From contig CAYXCZ010000004.1 of NCBI GenBank assembly GCA_964463695.1, positions 62,001 through 126,000 of the forward strand: a stretch of 64,000 nt of DNA. Reading direction: 5' to 3'. Each line of letters begins with the position of its first letter. Within the stretch, counting starts at the first letter, position 1. This DNA is from JALNZU01 sp964463695. Its GTDB lineage: Bacteria > Bacteroidota > Bacteroidia > Bacteroidales > F082. Shown in pieces: positions 28,972 to 37,760 of the stretch. The translations under genes were made by a program, and so were the position numbers. Below the pieces are notes generated by a model, which made no database searches, was not told the origin of the DNA, and saw nothing but the letters and a program-made list of their open reading frames with translations.

Positions 28972-29097
28972 ATTCTATAAACCTATTTTCTAACACTCAA
29001 CAGTACCTACAATGCTGATCACGTGTCCCTTTTTGTTTTTGTTTACAACGCACTCACCTACGAGATTCTTCAGGTTGAAGAAAAACATATCGACTAA
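28972..29097 (+). pseudogene. Remnant of an Omp28-like gene (C-terminal ~39 codons)
   Basis: Bases 28996-29097 align without gaps to the last codons of the omp28 gene at 5562-6407, with 6-7 differences, and keep the frame through the stop codon. It reads NSTYNADHVSLFVFVYNAL, then TYEILQVEEKHID. Further upstream similarity fades (TYFLTL against NYSLSL) and an in-frame TAA occurs at 28978-28980. No start codon or remainder of the gene exists, so this is a truncated duplicate. The differences include both silent and replacement changes, as if the copy was once part of a working paralogue. Confidence 0.87.
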
Positions 29098-29201
29098 GTG
29101 TTTTTGTGTGAATGATCTTTTTAAGCAACATCAATATTCAGAAGCCTTTTCGAATACAATTAATAACCTACTTCAGCCCAATTCAGACAGGCACTGATTT
29201 G
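28979..29201 (+). repeat. Direct repeat, copy 2 (omp28 3' end and flank)
   Basis: Partner of 6289-6513 in the same orientation. The repeat covers the omp28 C-terminal codons plus roughly 100 nt of downstream sequence (shared GTGTGAATGA, TTTTTAAG, ACATC/GCATC, TTCAGAAG and a final ACAGG..CTGAT). It ends 35 nt before the icmF promoter. Confidence 0.88.
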
Positions 29202-29235
29202 CATGGGGTATTCGTGCTTTATATAAGTTCTTTCT

Positions 29236-29243
29236 TATATTTG
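29236..29243 (+). promoter_or_regulatory. -7 box of the IcmF gene
   Basis: TATATTTG fits TAnnTTTG and ends 22 nt before the ATG at 29266. No clear TTG is found about 19 nt upstream. Confidence 0.6.
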
Positions 29244-29265
29244 TGGCTGATAAAAACTTACGATC

Positions 29266-32200
29266 ATGCTTTTAACATCTGCCGACAGCTATAAACCAAA
29301 TCATCATATAAGGATAGTAACCGCTGCCTCTCTTTACGACGGACACGATGCCGCCATAAATGTCATGCGACGTATCATTCAGGCCAGTGGTGCCGAAGTC
29401 ATCCATTTGGGTCACAACCGTTCAGTTCATGAAGTTGTTACAACAGCCATACAAGAGGACGTTCAGGCGATTGCAATAACATCCTATCAGGGTGGGCATC
29501 TTGAATATTTCAAGTATATGTATGATCTTTTGGCGGAGGCAGGCTGTGGTCATATTCGTATTTTTGGTGGTGGAGGCGGAGTTATTCTTCCTGCCGAAAT
29601 GGAGGAGCTGCATAATTATGGTATCACCCGGATTTACTCTCCCGACGATGGCCGCTCGATGGGCTTGCAAGGTATGATCAACGATCTGCTGGAAAAATCG
29701 GATTTTCCAACAGGAAAAAATGTAAAAAAGGATCTGGAGGCCTTACGCCAAAAAGACAATAAAATCATTGGACAACTCATCTCTGCTGCAGAGAACCATC
29801 CGGAAGAGGTGCGCGGATTTATTGAAGAACATAGCAAAAATCTTATACACCGCTCACCTGTTTTGGGAATCACAGGAACAGGAGGGGCAGGAAAGTCGAG
29901 CCTTGTGGATGAAATAGTTCGCCGCTTTGTTCACGACCAGAAAGATAAAAAACTGGGTATCATCTCTGTTGACCCCTCCAAGCGCCGGACCGGAGGTGCA
30001 TTACTTGGCGACCGTATTCGGATGAATGCCATCGACCACCCAAATGTTTACATGCGGTCGCTGGCCACCCGTCAGTCGAATCTTGCCATGTCAAAATATG
30101 TACGCGATGCCGAAACAATTCTTCAACTTGCCGGATTCGATCTTATTATTCTGGAAACTTCAGGTATCGGACAGAGCGACACCGAAATCATTGATCACAG
30201 CGATGTTTCACTTTATGTCATGACCCCTGAATACGGGGCAGCCACTCAGCTCGAAAAAATTGATATGCTGGACTTTGCTGATCTAATTGCGCTGAATAAA
30301 TTTGATAAAAGAGGAGCTCTCGATGCCTTGCGTGATGTTAAGAAACAATACCAGCGCAATCATAAATTCTTTGATGAAGACCCTGACACGATGCCAGTTT
30401 TCGGAACAATTGCTTCGCAGTTCAACGACCCTGGTGTTAATGCGCTTTACCTTGCACTTCTGGCGAAACTCAATCAAAAAGCTAAGGCATCATTTCTTAC
30501 CTCAATGGAGCATCCGGATGAAATGTCGGAGAAACTTTTCATCATACCTCCAAAAAGGGTGAGATACCTCAGCGAGATTTCTGAAACTGTGCGCAACTAT
30601 AACGATTGGGCCGAAAAACAGAGCGTACTTGCTCACCGGCTTCAAAGCCTCAAAGAAAGCTCAAAAATGCTTACTGAACTAAATCACACGCACGAACTAC
30701 ATGTAATTCAGGAACTTATAAACCGTGAAAAGCGCAAACTCGACCTGTCAACTTTTGATATAATTGAGGGGTGGGCCGAAAAGAAAAAGAAATATACCGA
30801 CCCATGGTATGTTTTTCGTGTGCGTGACAAAGAGATAAAAGTTGAAACACACACAGAAACTTTATCCCATCTGCAGGTTCCAAAAGTTGCCATGCCTCCC
30901 TTTCGTTCATGGGGAGAAATTGTACGGTGGGCGTTGCTGGAAAATGTGCCAGGAGAATTTCCTTTTGCTGCCGGTGTGTTTCCTTTCAAACGGGAAGAAG
31001 AAGACCCAACCCGCATGTTTGCAGGCGAAGGTGGTCCTGAACGAACCAACCGCCGTTTTCATTATGTTTCGCATGGGTTACCAGCCAAGAGACTTTCAAC
31101 GGCTTTCGACTCCGTGACTCTTTATGGCGAAGATCCTGATCGTCGTCCCGATATTTATGGAAAAATTGGTAACGCCGGTGTGTCGATTGCCTGTCTCGAT
31201 GATGCAAAAAAACTTTATTCCGGTTTCAATCTCGCCGATTCAAAAACAAGCGTCAGCATGACCATCAACGGGCCTGCTCCTACCCTTGTTGGATTTTATA
31301 TGAATGTTGCTATTGACCAGCAATGTGAGCGATATATCAGGGAAAATGGCCTCAAAAAAGAAACCAATGCCATTATTGAAAAGATCTTCAATCAGAAAAA
31401 CCTTCCTCGTCCATCCTATCAGGGCAATCTCCCCATCGGTCATGATGGTCTCGGCCTCATGCTTTTGGGTGTAACGGGCGATATGGTTTTACCCAAAGAA
31501 GTTTATGAACGTATCAAAGCTGAAACTATCTGCAAGGTACGCGGGACGGTTCAGGCAGATATTTTAAAGGAAGATCAGGCTCAAAACACCTGCATCTTTT
31601 CTACCGATTTCTCCCTCAAGCTTATGGGTGATGTTCAGGAATTTTTTATCAAAAATGCTGTTCAGAACTTCTACTCGGTTTCCATTTCGGGCTATCATAT
31701 CGCTGAAGCAGGAGCTAACCCTATCAGTCAGCTTGCCTTCACCCTTGCTAATGGATTTACCTATGTTGAGTATTATCTGTCACGGGGAATGAAAATTGAT
31801 GACTTCGCTCCTAACCTTTCGTTCTTCTTTTCAAATGGCATCGATCCCGAGTTTTCGGTCATTGGAAGGGTGTCACGCCTAATTTGGGCCAAAGCGATGA
31901 AGAATAAGTATGGAGCCAACGAGCGATCACAAAAACTAAAATACCACATTCAGACCTCAGGGCGGTCGCTGCATGCGCAAGAAATTGATTTCAACGATAT
32001 CCGGACTACTTTACAAGCGTTATATGCTATCTATGATAATTGTAACTCATTGCATACCAATGCTTATGATGAAGCCATTACTACCCCAACAGAAGAAAGT
32101 GTACGCAGGGCAATGGCCATCCAAATGATCATTAATCATGAGTTGGGAATGGCAAAAAATCAAAACCCATTGCAAGGGGCTTTTATTATTGAAGAACTAA

Positions 32201-32640
32201 CAGCACTTGTAGAAGAAGCTGTAATGGCCGAATTTGACCGGCTGACTGAGCGAGGTGGGGTTTTGGGGGCTATGGAAACGATGTATCAGCGAAGCAAAAT
32301 ACAGGAAGAGTCACTCTATTATGAAACGCTCAAACACACTGGTAAGCTGCCAATTATGGGCGTGAACACCTTCCTTTCAAGCAAAGGTTCTCCAACCGTA
32401 ACACCTGGAGAGGTCATCAGAGCTACTGTTGAAGAAAAAGAATACCAGATTGAAATGCTGGGACGCCTTCATCAATGCTGGGAAAAGGAAGCCTCCGAAA
32501 GTTTATCCATTCTTAGAAAAGCTGCACTCAACAATGAGAATGTTTTTGAAACACTAATAGAAACAACCAAATACGCTTCGCTCGGACAAATTACCCGACT
32601 GCTTTTTGAAGTGGGTGGACAGTACCGCAGAAATATGTAA
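29266..32640 (+). CDS. icmF: Fused isobutyryl-CoA mutase IcmF (B12-binding, G-protein chaperone and mutase domains)
   Basis: 1124-aa adenosylcobalamin-dependent acyl-CoA mutase, of the length expected for IcmF. Domains in order: cobalamin-binding domain ~15-150 with the lower-ligand motif YDGHDAA (His near residue 27); MeaB-like GTPase ~195-460 with P-loop GTGGAGKSS near 200 and NKFD near 346; linker; mutase barrel ~560-1124 with the IcmF-type segments PGEFPFAAGVFPFKRE and RMFAGEGGPERTNRRF. The Phe in RMFAG stands where methylmalonyl-CoA mutases have Tyr, which fits a branched-chain (isobutyryl/butyryl-type) substrate rather than methylmalonyl-CoA. The fused GTPase is expected to guard cofactor loading. 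It stands alone in its transcription unit, just downstream of the omp28 remnant. Confidence 0.93.
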   Translation: MLLTSADSYKPNHHIRIVTAASLYDGHDAAINVMRRIIQASGAEVIHLGHNRSVHEVVTTAIQEDVQAIAITSYQGGHLEYFKYMYDLLAEAGCGHIRIFGGGGGVILPAEMEELHNYGITRIYSPDDGRSMGLQGMINDLLEKSDFPTGKNVKKDLEALRQKDNKIIGQLISAAENHPEEVRGFIEEHSKNLIHRSPVLGITGTGGAGKSSLVDEIVRRFVHDQKDKKLGIISVDPSKRRTGGALLGDRIRMNAIDHPNVYMRSLATRQSNLAMSKYVRDAETILQLAGFDLIILETSGIGQSDTEIIDHSDVSLYVMTPEYGAATQLEKIDMLDFADLIALNKFDKRGALDALRDVKKQYQRNHKFFDEDPDTMPVFGTIASQFNDPGVNALYLALLAKLNQKAKASFLTSMEHPDEMSEKLFIIPPKRVRYLSEISETVRNYNDWAEKQSVLAHRLQSLKESSKMLTELNHTHELHVIQELINREKRKLDLSTFDIIEGWAEKKKKYTDPWYVFRVRDKEIKVETHTETLSHLQVPKVAMPPFRSWGEIVRWALLENVPGEFPFAAGVFPFKREEEDPTRMFAGEGGPERTNRRFHYVSHGLPAKRLSTAFDSVTLYGEDPDRRPDIYGKIGNAGVSIACLDDAKKLYSGFNLADSKTSVSMTINGPAPTLVGFYMNVAIDQQCERYIRENGLKKETNAIIEKIFNQKNLPRPSYQGNLPIGHDGLGLMLLGVTGDMVLPKEVYERIKAETICKVRGTVQADILKEDQAQNTCIFSTDFSLKLMGDVQEFFIKNAVQNFYSVSISGYHIAEAGANPISQLAFTLANGFTYVEYYLSRGMKIDDFAPNLSFFFSNGIDPEFSVIGRVSRLIWAKAMKNKYGANERSQKLKYHIQTSGRSLHAQEIDFNDIRTTLQALYAIYDNCNSLHTNAYDEAITTPTEESVRRAMAIQMIINHELGMAKNQNPLQGAFIIEELTALVEEAVMAEFDRLTERGGVLGAMETMYQRSKIQEESLYYETLKHTGKLPIMGVNTFLSSKGSPTVTPGEVIRATVEEKEYQIEMLGRLHQCWEKEASESLSILRKAALNNENVFETLIETTKYASLGQITRLLFEVGGQYRRNM

Positions 32641-32898
32641 TTGTAATTATTTGCGAATGCACACGTCAAATCTGGTTTATTCAGCCAGGTTTGACAAAAA
32701 AACGCCTTCAATTTAGATTCATTCCATATTAATAGCTAATATTGCGCCCTGATTTATTCATCTGGAAGCGTTTACAGGAAAATCGATCACGCATCATTCT
32801 CCACTTTTTACATAGATACCTGAATATTTCACAGAATAAAATGATCAATTAATGTATCATATTATTCATTTTTTGATACAGTAATCAAACATCACACA

Positions 32899-35826
32899 AT
32901 GAAACACTTTACTTTTTTTCTAGCCTTCATTCTGACAGGCTTCATGGCTTTTTCTCAAGAATCAGGCCCTGTAAAAGCGAGCATGAGCGGACAACTTCCT
33001 CTACCCGTTTATGTACCTAGTATTGCTCAGCAACTCAAGGATGGCACCTTTGTCGGAGTTGAAGATGAGACTCCCCGCCTTGGTCAACCAAAACGCAGCG
33101 GAGCAAATATGACGATTCCCGGCAAAGGGCTACCCCATGGAAACGATGCGCTTGTTGCCAATCAGCAATCAGCAAACCAACACAGAGGCAAAGAACCTTT
33201 GCTGGTATTTGATGCCAATACTTCCTCCTATACTCCTTCTGATCCAACAGGTGCTGTTGGACCAAACCATTTTGTCGGCGCATGGAACACCGGTTTCAGG
33301 ATTTTCGACAAACAAGGTAATCCACTTGCTCCGGCAGCTTCGTTATCAACACTTTTTCCAGGAAATAATCTTGGTGATCCAATCGTATTATACGACGTAC
33401 AAGCCGACAGATTCATCGTTACCGAATTTGATCAAAGTCCAAATGGTTTCAATGTTGCCGTTTGTCAGGGCCCTGATCCTGTTAATGACGGATGGTACGT
33501 TTACACTACCGGCCTCACTACCGGTCAGTTTCCTGATTACCCAAAATTCAGTATTTGGTCAGATGGCTACTATGTAACAGCAAATATCTCTACCAATAAT
33601 CGTTTATTCGTCATTGAGCGTGACTCAGCACTTGTTGGCTCACCTGCCAGATTTGTTGCATTCCCGCTTACCGGAATAAAAACCTCAGGTTTTTACAGCC
33701 CGCAGGCTTTCAATGTGACCAACGGCGATCTTCCTCCGGCAGGTAATGCATCCATCGTTTATATGCAGGACGATGCATGGAGTGGTGTTTCTGAAGACCA
33801 TCTTAAGATTTGGACAGCAAATGTTAACTGGGTAACACCTGCACAATCCACCATTTCTCAGCCACAGGTTATAAATACTACACCATTTATTTCTGTTTTC
33901 GATGGGGGCTCTTTCTCAAACCGTCCGCAACCTTCGGGCCCTGATCAGGATGTTTTACAGGCAACCATCATGAATCAGGCACAATACCGCCGTTTCCCCG
34001 GATACAACAGCGTGGTTTTCAACTTTGTTGTTGATACCGACGGAACAAATGGTGAATTAGCAGGAATCCGCTGGTATGAACTTCGTCAAACATCTGATGG
34101 CGATCCATGGGAAATTTATCAGGAAGGAACCTATATCTCACCAAATAACAATAAGGATGCTTTCTCCGGCAGCATGGCAATGGACGGCTACGGAAACATT
34201 GGAATGGGTTATACAACCGTAAGTTCAACCGAAAAAATTGCTATTTATTACACCGGTCGTTATGCCAGTGATCCATTAGGTCAAATGACAATTGAAGAAA
34301 CCCTTTTAGCTCAAAGTCTTAACAACAACGGGTCAAACCGCCTTGCCGATTATGTACATCTGACTGTTGACCCGGCAAACGATAAAACTTTCTGGCATAT
34401 AGCTGAATATTTTAAAAGCGGCCGCAAAGATGTTGTGGGAGTATTTCAGATAGCCTCTGACAATAACCACGATGTTGGAGTGATGGCAATAACAGCACCT
34501 AATGATGGCGTACTCAGTGAAGAAGAAACAGTTACTGTTTCACTCTTTAATTACGGCATTGAAGGACAGCGTGATATTCCGGTCTTTTTCCGGGTTGATG
34601 AGGGGGAATGGGTGTATGAAGTTTTTGCCGACACACTGCCGCCTGCAGCCACTGCAGAATATACTTTTACTGCAAAGGCAGCCATGGGCACTGTTGGCCA
34701 AACATACGCACTTCAGGTTGGAACTGCACTTGTGAATGATGAAGGTACGTTTAATGATACCCTTGTAAAACAAGTTACTTACCTCACTTCCAATGATATG
34801 GGTGTTGTTGCTATTCTTTCACCTGTTTCAGGTATCGGTATATCAGAAAATGAAGATGTTACCGTTACCATCACCAATTACGGTACTGCTGAAATGACAA
34901 ATTTTGAAGCGGGCTATCTCTTTGAATCAACGCTTGTGACCGAAGTAGTTCCCGGACCTGTTGCTACAGCCGAAACAATAAACTACACGTTTCAACAGCC
35001 AGTTTCTTTTCCGGCCCTTGGCGAATATCAACTAAAAGCATTCACCAGCGTAACTGAAGACTCAAATACAGCCAATGACACAACAACGGTAACTATCGTT
35101 AAATCAAACTGTCAGCCTGGTGCCGACTGTTCCTTCGGTGACGGACTCACCTTGTTCAGATTTAACAATATTAACAATGTATCTGCTTGCAGTCCTGATG
35201 GTTATGGTGATTACACTGATCAGGTCGCTGTCATTGAACAGAATGAAACCTACGAGCTGGAAGTGACAACAACCTACGGAGATCAGTTTGTACGGGTGTG
35301 GATTGATTACAACGACAATTTCGTTTTTGAAGCCGATGAGCTGATTGTTGACAATATCGAGCTTGGCAATGGACAAGGAGCTGGAACCTATTCACAAATT
35401 GTGATCGTTGATATTCCCGAAACGGTTGCTCTTGGAGAACATATTTTACGTGCTAAAACAAGCTGGGATGAACCCGTTCCGGATGATGCATGTGAAGGTT
35501 CAGAATATGGCGAAACGGAAGATTATAAGGTTAATGTTGGTATCTATACCGATCTTACAACCCGCCTGATCAACCAAACTGAACTTCAAATACGCACAGT
35601 TGGAAACAACCAGTTTGAAGTTGTAATGGAATCCAATGAGCTGAATGAAACGCTTGTACTTAGTCTGCATAATATTCTTGGTCAAAAAGTTATCGAAAAC
35701 CGCATCAGCAAATCAAACGGACGTTATACCTATCCTTTGGATCTTTCGTATGCTGAAGCAGGAGTTTATATCCTCCGCGTTGGAACATATAAATACGGTA
35801 AAGTTCAAAAAATCAGGGTGCAGTAA
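32899..35826 (+). CDS. T9SS-sorted surface/secreted protein with CARDB-like and GEVED-like domains (975 aa)
   Basis: Exported protein of unknown function. By residue: signal peptide ~1-20 (ends FSQ); ~100-525 a module homologous to residues ~110-530 of the 1921-aa protein (landmarks YTPSDPTGAVGPNHF, FDKQGN, GDPIVLYD, DDAWSG, AGIRWYELR, FWHIAEYF); ~530-735 two CARDB-like Ig domains (VGVMAITAPNDG, MGVVAILSPVSG); ~750-880 a GEVED-like domain (FVRVWIDYNDN, closing YGETEDYKV); ~890-975 a T9SS type A tail (LHNILGQKVI, ending KIRVQ). It lacks the dockerin/cohesin-like cassette of the three giants. A strong terminator follows. Confidence 0.92.
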   Translation: MKHFTFFLAFILTGFMAFSQESGPVKASMSGQLPLPVYVPSIAQQLKDGTFVGVEDETPRLGQPKRSGANMTIPGKGLPHGNDALVANQQSANQHRGKEPLLVFDANTSSYTPSDPTGAVGPNHFVGAWNTGFRIFDKQGNPLAPAASLSTLFPGNNLGDPIVLYDVQADRFIVTEFDQSPNGFNVAVCQGPDPVNDGWYVYTTGLTTGQFPDYPKFSIWSDGYYVTANISTNNRLFVIERDSALVGSPARFVAFPLTGIKTSGFYSPQAFNVTNGDLPPAGNASIVYMQDDAWSGVSEDHLKIWTANVNWVTPAQSTISQPQVINTTPFISVFDGGSFSNRPQPSGPDQDVLQATIMNQAQYRRFPGYNSVVFNFVVDTDGTNGELAGIRWYELRQTSDGDPWEIYQEGTYISPNNNKDAFSGSMAMDGYGNIGMGYTTVSSTEKIAIYYTGRYASDPLGQMTIEETLLAQSLNNNGSNRLADYVHLTVDPANDKTFWHIAEYFKSGRKDVVGVFQIASDNNHDVGVMAITAPNDGVLSEEETVTVSLFNYGIEGQRDIPVFFRVDEGEWVYEVFADTLPPAATAEYTFTAKAAMGTVGQTYALQVGTALVNDEGTFNDTLVKQVTYLTSNDMGVVAILSPVSGIGISENEDVTVTITNYGTAEMTNFEAGYLFESTLVTEVVPGPVATAETINYTFQQPVSFPALGEYQLKAFTSVTEDSNTANDTTTVTIVKSNCQPGADCSFGDGLTLFRFNNINNVSACSPDGYGDYTDQVAVIEQNETYELEVTTTYGDQFVRVWIDYNDNFVFEADELIVDNIELGNGQGAGTYSQIVIVDIPETVALGEHILRAKTSWDEPVPDDACEGSEYGETEDYKVNVGIYTDLTTRLINQTELQIRTVGNNQFEVVMESNELNETLVLSLHNILGQKVIENRISKSNGRYTYPLDLSYAEAGVYILRVGTYKYGKVQKIRVQ

Positions 35827-35846
35827 TAAACGACTCAATAATATAG

Positions 35847-35886
35847 AAGACCTGCCAGCGCAATTTTGGCAGGTCTTTTTATTTTT
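35847..35886 (+). terminator. Terminator of the 975-aa T9SS protein gene
   Basis: A perfect 11-bp stem (AAGACCTGCCA / TGGCAGGTCTT) with a 9-nt loop, followed by TTTATTTTT, 20 nt after the stop codon. Confidence 0.93.
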
Positions 35887-36076
35887 AAAGTTTTGAAATT
35901 TACACCCATTGTTGTTAAGTCCTTAGGATTATAAGCTTACCAATTTAGCTTACAATTATTTTGGTGTAATTCTCCCGATTCTTCACTAACGCTGTAAACA
36001 ACAATATTAGACTACTCGTAAAGAAAGCAGTATGACTGTTTGGCATTGGAGTTGAGATACAGTGAACAATAAACAT
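35887..36076. other. Intergenic, nothing further seen
   Basis: Part of the 311-nt gap between the T9SS gene and the S41 protease. Apart from the terminator at its left end and the -7 box at its right end, no ORF, RNA or repeat was recognised. Confidence 0.6.
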
Positions 36077-36084
36077 TACTTTTG
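36077..36084 (+). promoter_or_regulatory. -7 box of the S41 protease gene
   Basis: TACTTTTG matches TAnnTTTG, 53 nt before the ATG. A TTG lies 22 nt upstream (36052-36054), slightly wider than typical. Confidence 0.6.
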
Positions 36085-36137
36085 CGTTGTTTTTAGGCTT
36101 GGCTTCAGGCTTTTTTATTAAATAGCAGTTTTAAAAA

Positions 36138-37754
36138 ATGAATAAATATAAAATCTATCTGCCGTTATTGTTTTCGGTAGTGCTGGCAGGAGGCTTGTAT
36201 CTTGGATATCGCATTGGTTCTTCTGCAGCTTCAGGCGACGAATCGTCGTTTTATCTTCCCGTTCAAAAAGGAGGAAAACTTGATAATATTCTGCAATTTA
36301 TTGAGCAGGATTATGTTGATACAGTAAACAGTGAAATGCTTGAAAACAATGCAATAAAAGGCATGTTGGAAAAACTTGATCCTCATAGTCAGTACATTAC
36401 TGCAGAGGAATTTCATGAGATGAATGATCCATTGCTGGGAAGTTTTGAAGGCATCGGTGTTTCGTTCCGCATCGAAAAAGATACTATAACCGTTATCAAT
36501 CCTGTAAAAGGTGGTCCATCAGAAAAAGTTGGTATAATGGCTGGCGACCGCATTGTATTTATTGACGATTCCCTGGTTGCAGGTATTAAAGTGACCAATC
36601 GTGACGCGATGAGGAAACTTAAAGGCAAAAAAGGCACACAGGTACGGGTAAAAATTCATCGTCGTGGCATGGAAGGTCTTTCCGATTTCACCATCACACG
36701 CGATGTTATACCAACTTATAGTCTCGACGCCTCTTACATGGTCAATAAACAAATCGGATATATCCGCCTCAACAAATTTGCTGCAACCACATATGAAGAA
36801 TTTGTTGATGCCGCTGAAAAGTTAAAAGATGAAGGTATGACACAATTGATCCTCGACCTTCGCGGCAACACAGGCGGTTATCTCAAAGCAGCTACCGATT
36901 TAACGGATGAATTTCTCAGTCAGGACAAACTCATCGTATACACTCAGGGCAAAAATCGCCCTAAGTCGTTTAGTTTTGCCCACCGCTCTGGCTTATTTGA
37001 GGAAGAGGATATAATCGTTCTCATTGACGAAGGCTCAGCCAGCGCAAGTGAAATTGTTGCAGGAGCGTTGCAGGACAACGATAGGGGAACAATAATCGGA
37101 AGGCGTTCCTTCGGAAAAGGTCTGGTTCAGGAACAACTTTCGATGCGCGATGGTTCAGCATTACGCCTCACAGTTGCCCGTTATTATACCCCTACCGGTC
37201 GCTCCATTCAGAAACCTTACGATGGCGACTTCGAAAAATACCACCACGAATCCTTCGATCGTTACGACAACGGAGAAATGATGAATGCCGACAGCATCCA
37301 CCAGACAGATACTGTAAAATTCATAACTCCAAAAGGTAAGATTGTTTATGGTGGTGGGGGGATTACTCCTGATGTGTATGTCCCACTGGAAAGCGATAGT
37401 AGTCTTTTTTTCTATAACAGATTGGCTAATAGTGGATTAATATTTCAATATGCTTTCGACTATGCCGATATTAAGCGTGCTGAATTGTCGAAATTCAAAA
37501 ATGTTGAAGCCTTTAAAACACAATTCAACATGACCGATCAAATGCTGAAAGAGCTATATCAATTAGCTGAAGAAAAAGGCATCAGCAAACCGGCTGCAAT
37601 CAGTTCGGAAAGTAAAAAATACATCCGCACTTTATTTAAAGCTTATGTTGGCAGAAATATTCTTGACGACGCAGGATTTTATCCCATTTATCAAGAAATT
37701 GACCCGATCCTTCTCAAAGCGATAAGTTACCTCAAGGATCAACCTAAAAGCTAA
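36138..37754 (+). CDS. S41 family C-terminal processing peptidase (CtpA/Prc-like)
   Basis: 538-aa envelope serine protease that trims or degrades proteins from their C-termini. Residues ~7-25 form an N-terminal signal/anchor helix. A PDZ domain covers ~95-180 (GIGVSF, PSEKVGIMAGDRI). The S41 catalytic domain has EGSASASEI (nucleophile Ser near residue 302) and SFGKGLVQ (general-base Lys near 329). A ~120-aa C-terminal extension follows the family's GGGITPD motif. Six nucleotides separate it from the next gene, a histidine kinase, so the two are probably co-transcribed. Confidence 0.93.
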   Translation: MNKYKIYLPLLFSVVLAGGLYLGYRIGSSAASGDESSFYLPVQKGGKLDNILQFIEQDYVDTVNSEMLENNAIKGMLEKLDPHSQYITAEEFHEMNDPLLGSFEGIGVSFRIEKDTITVINPVKGGPSEKVGIMAGDRIVFIDDSLVAGIKVTNRDAMRKLKGKKGTQVRVKIHRRGMEGLSDFTITRDVIPTYSLDASYMVNKQIGYIRLNKFAATTYEEFVDAAEKLKDEGMTQLILDLRGNTGGYLKAATDLTDEFLSQDKLIVYTQGKNRPKSFSFAHRSGLFEEEDIIVLIDEGSASASEIVAGALQDNDRGTIIGRRSFGKGLVQEQLSMRDGSALRLTVARYYTPTGRSIQKPYDGDFEKYHHESFDRYDNGEMMNADSIHQTDTVKFITPKGKIVYGGGGITPDVYVPLESDSSLFFYNRLANSGLIFQYAFDYADIKRAELSKFKNVEAFKTQFNMTDQMLKELYQLAEEKGISKPAAISSESKKYIRTLFKAYVGRNILDDAGFYPIYQEIDPILLKAISYLKDQPKS

Positions 37755-37760
37755 CAGTCT

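Noticed and set aside
32665..32695. Hairpin after icmF as a terminator
   Set aside because: The stem (GTCAAATCTGG / CCAGGTTTGAC, one G-T wobble) is followed on the plus strand by A residues rather than T, so it does not fit a rho-independent terminator for icmF. There is no upstream gene for the minus strand.
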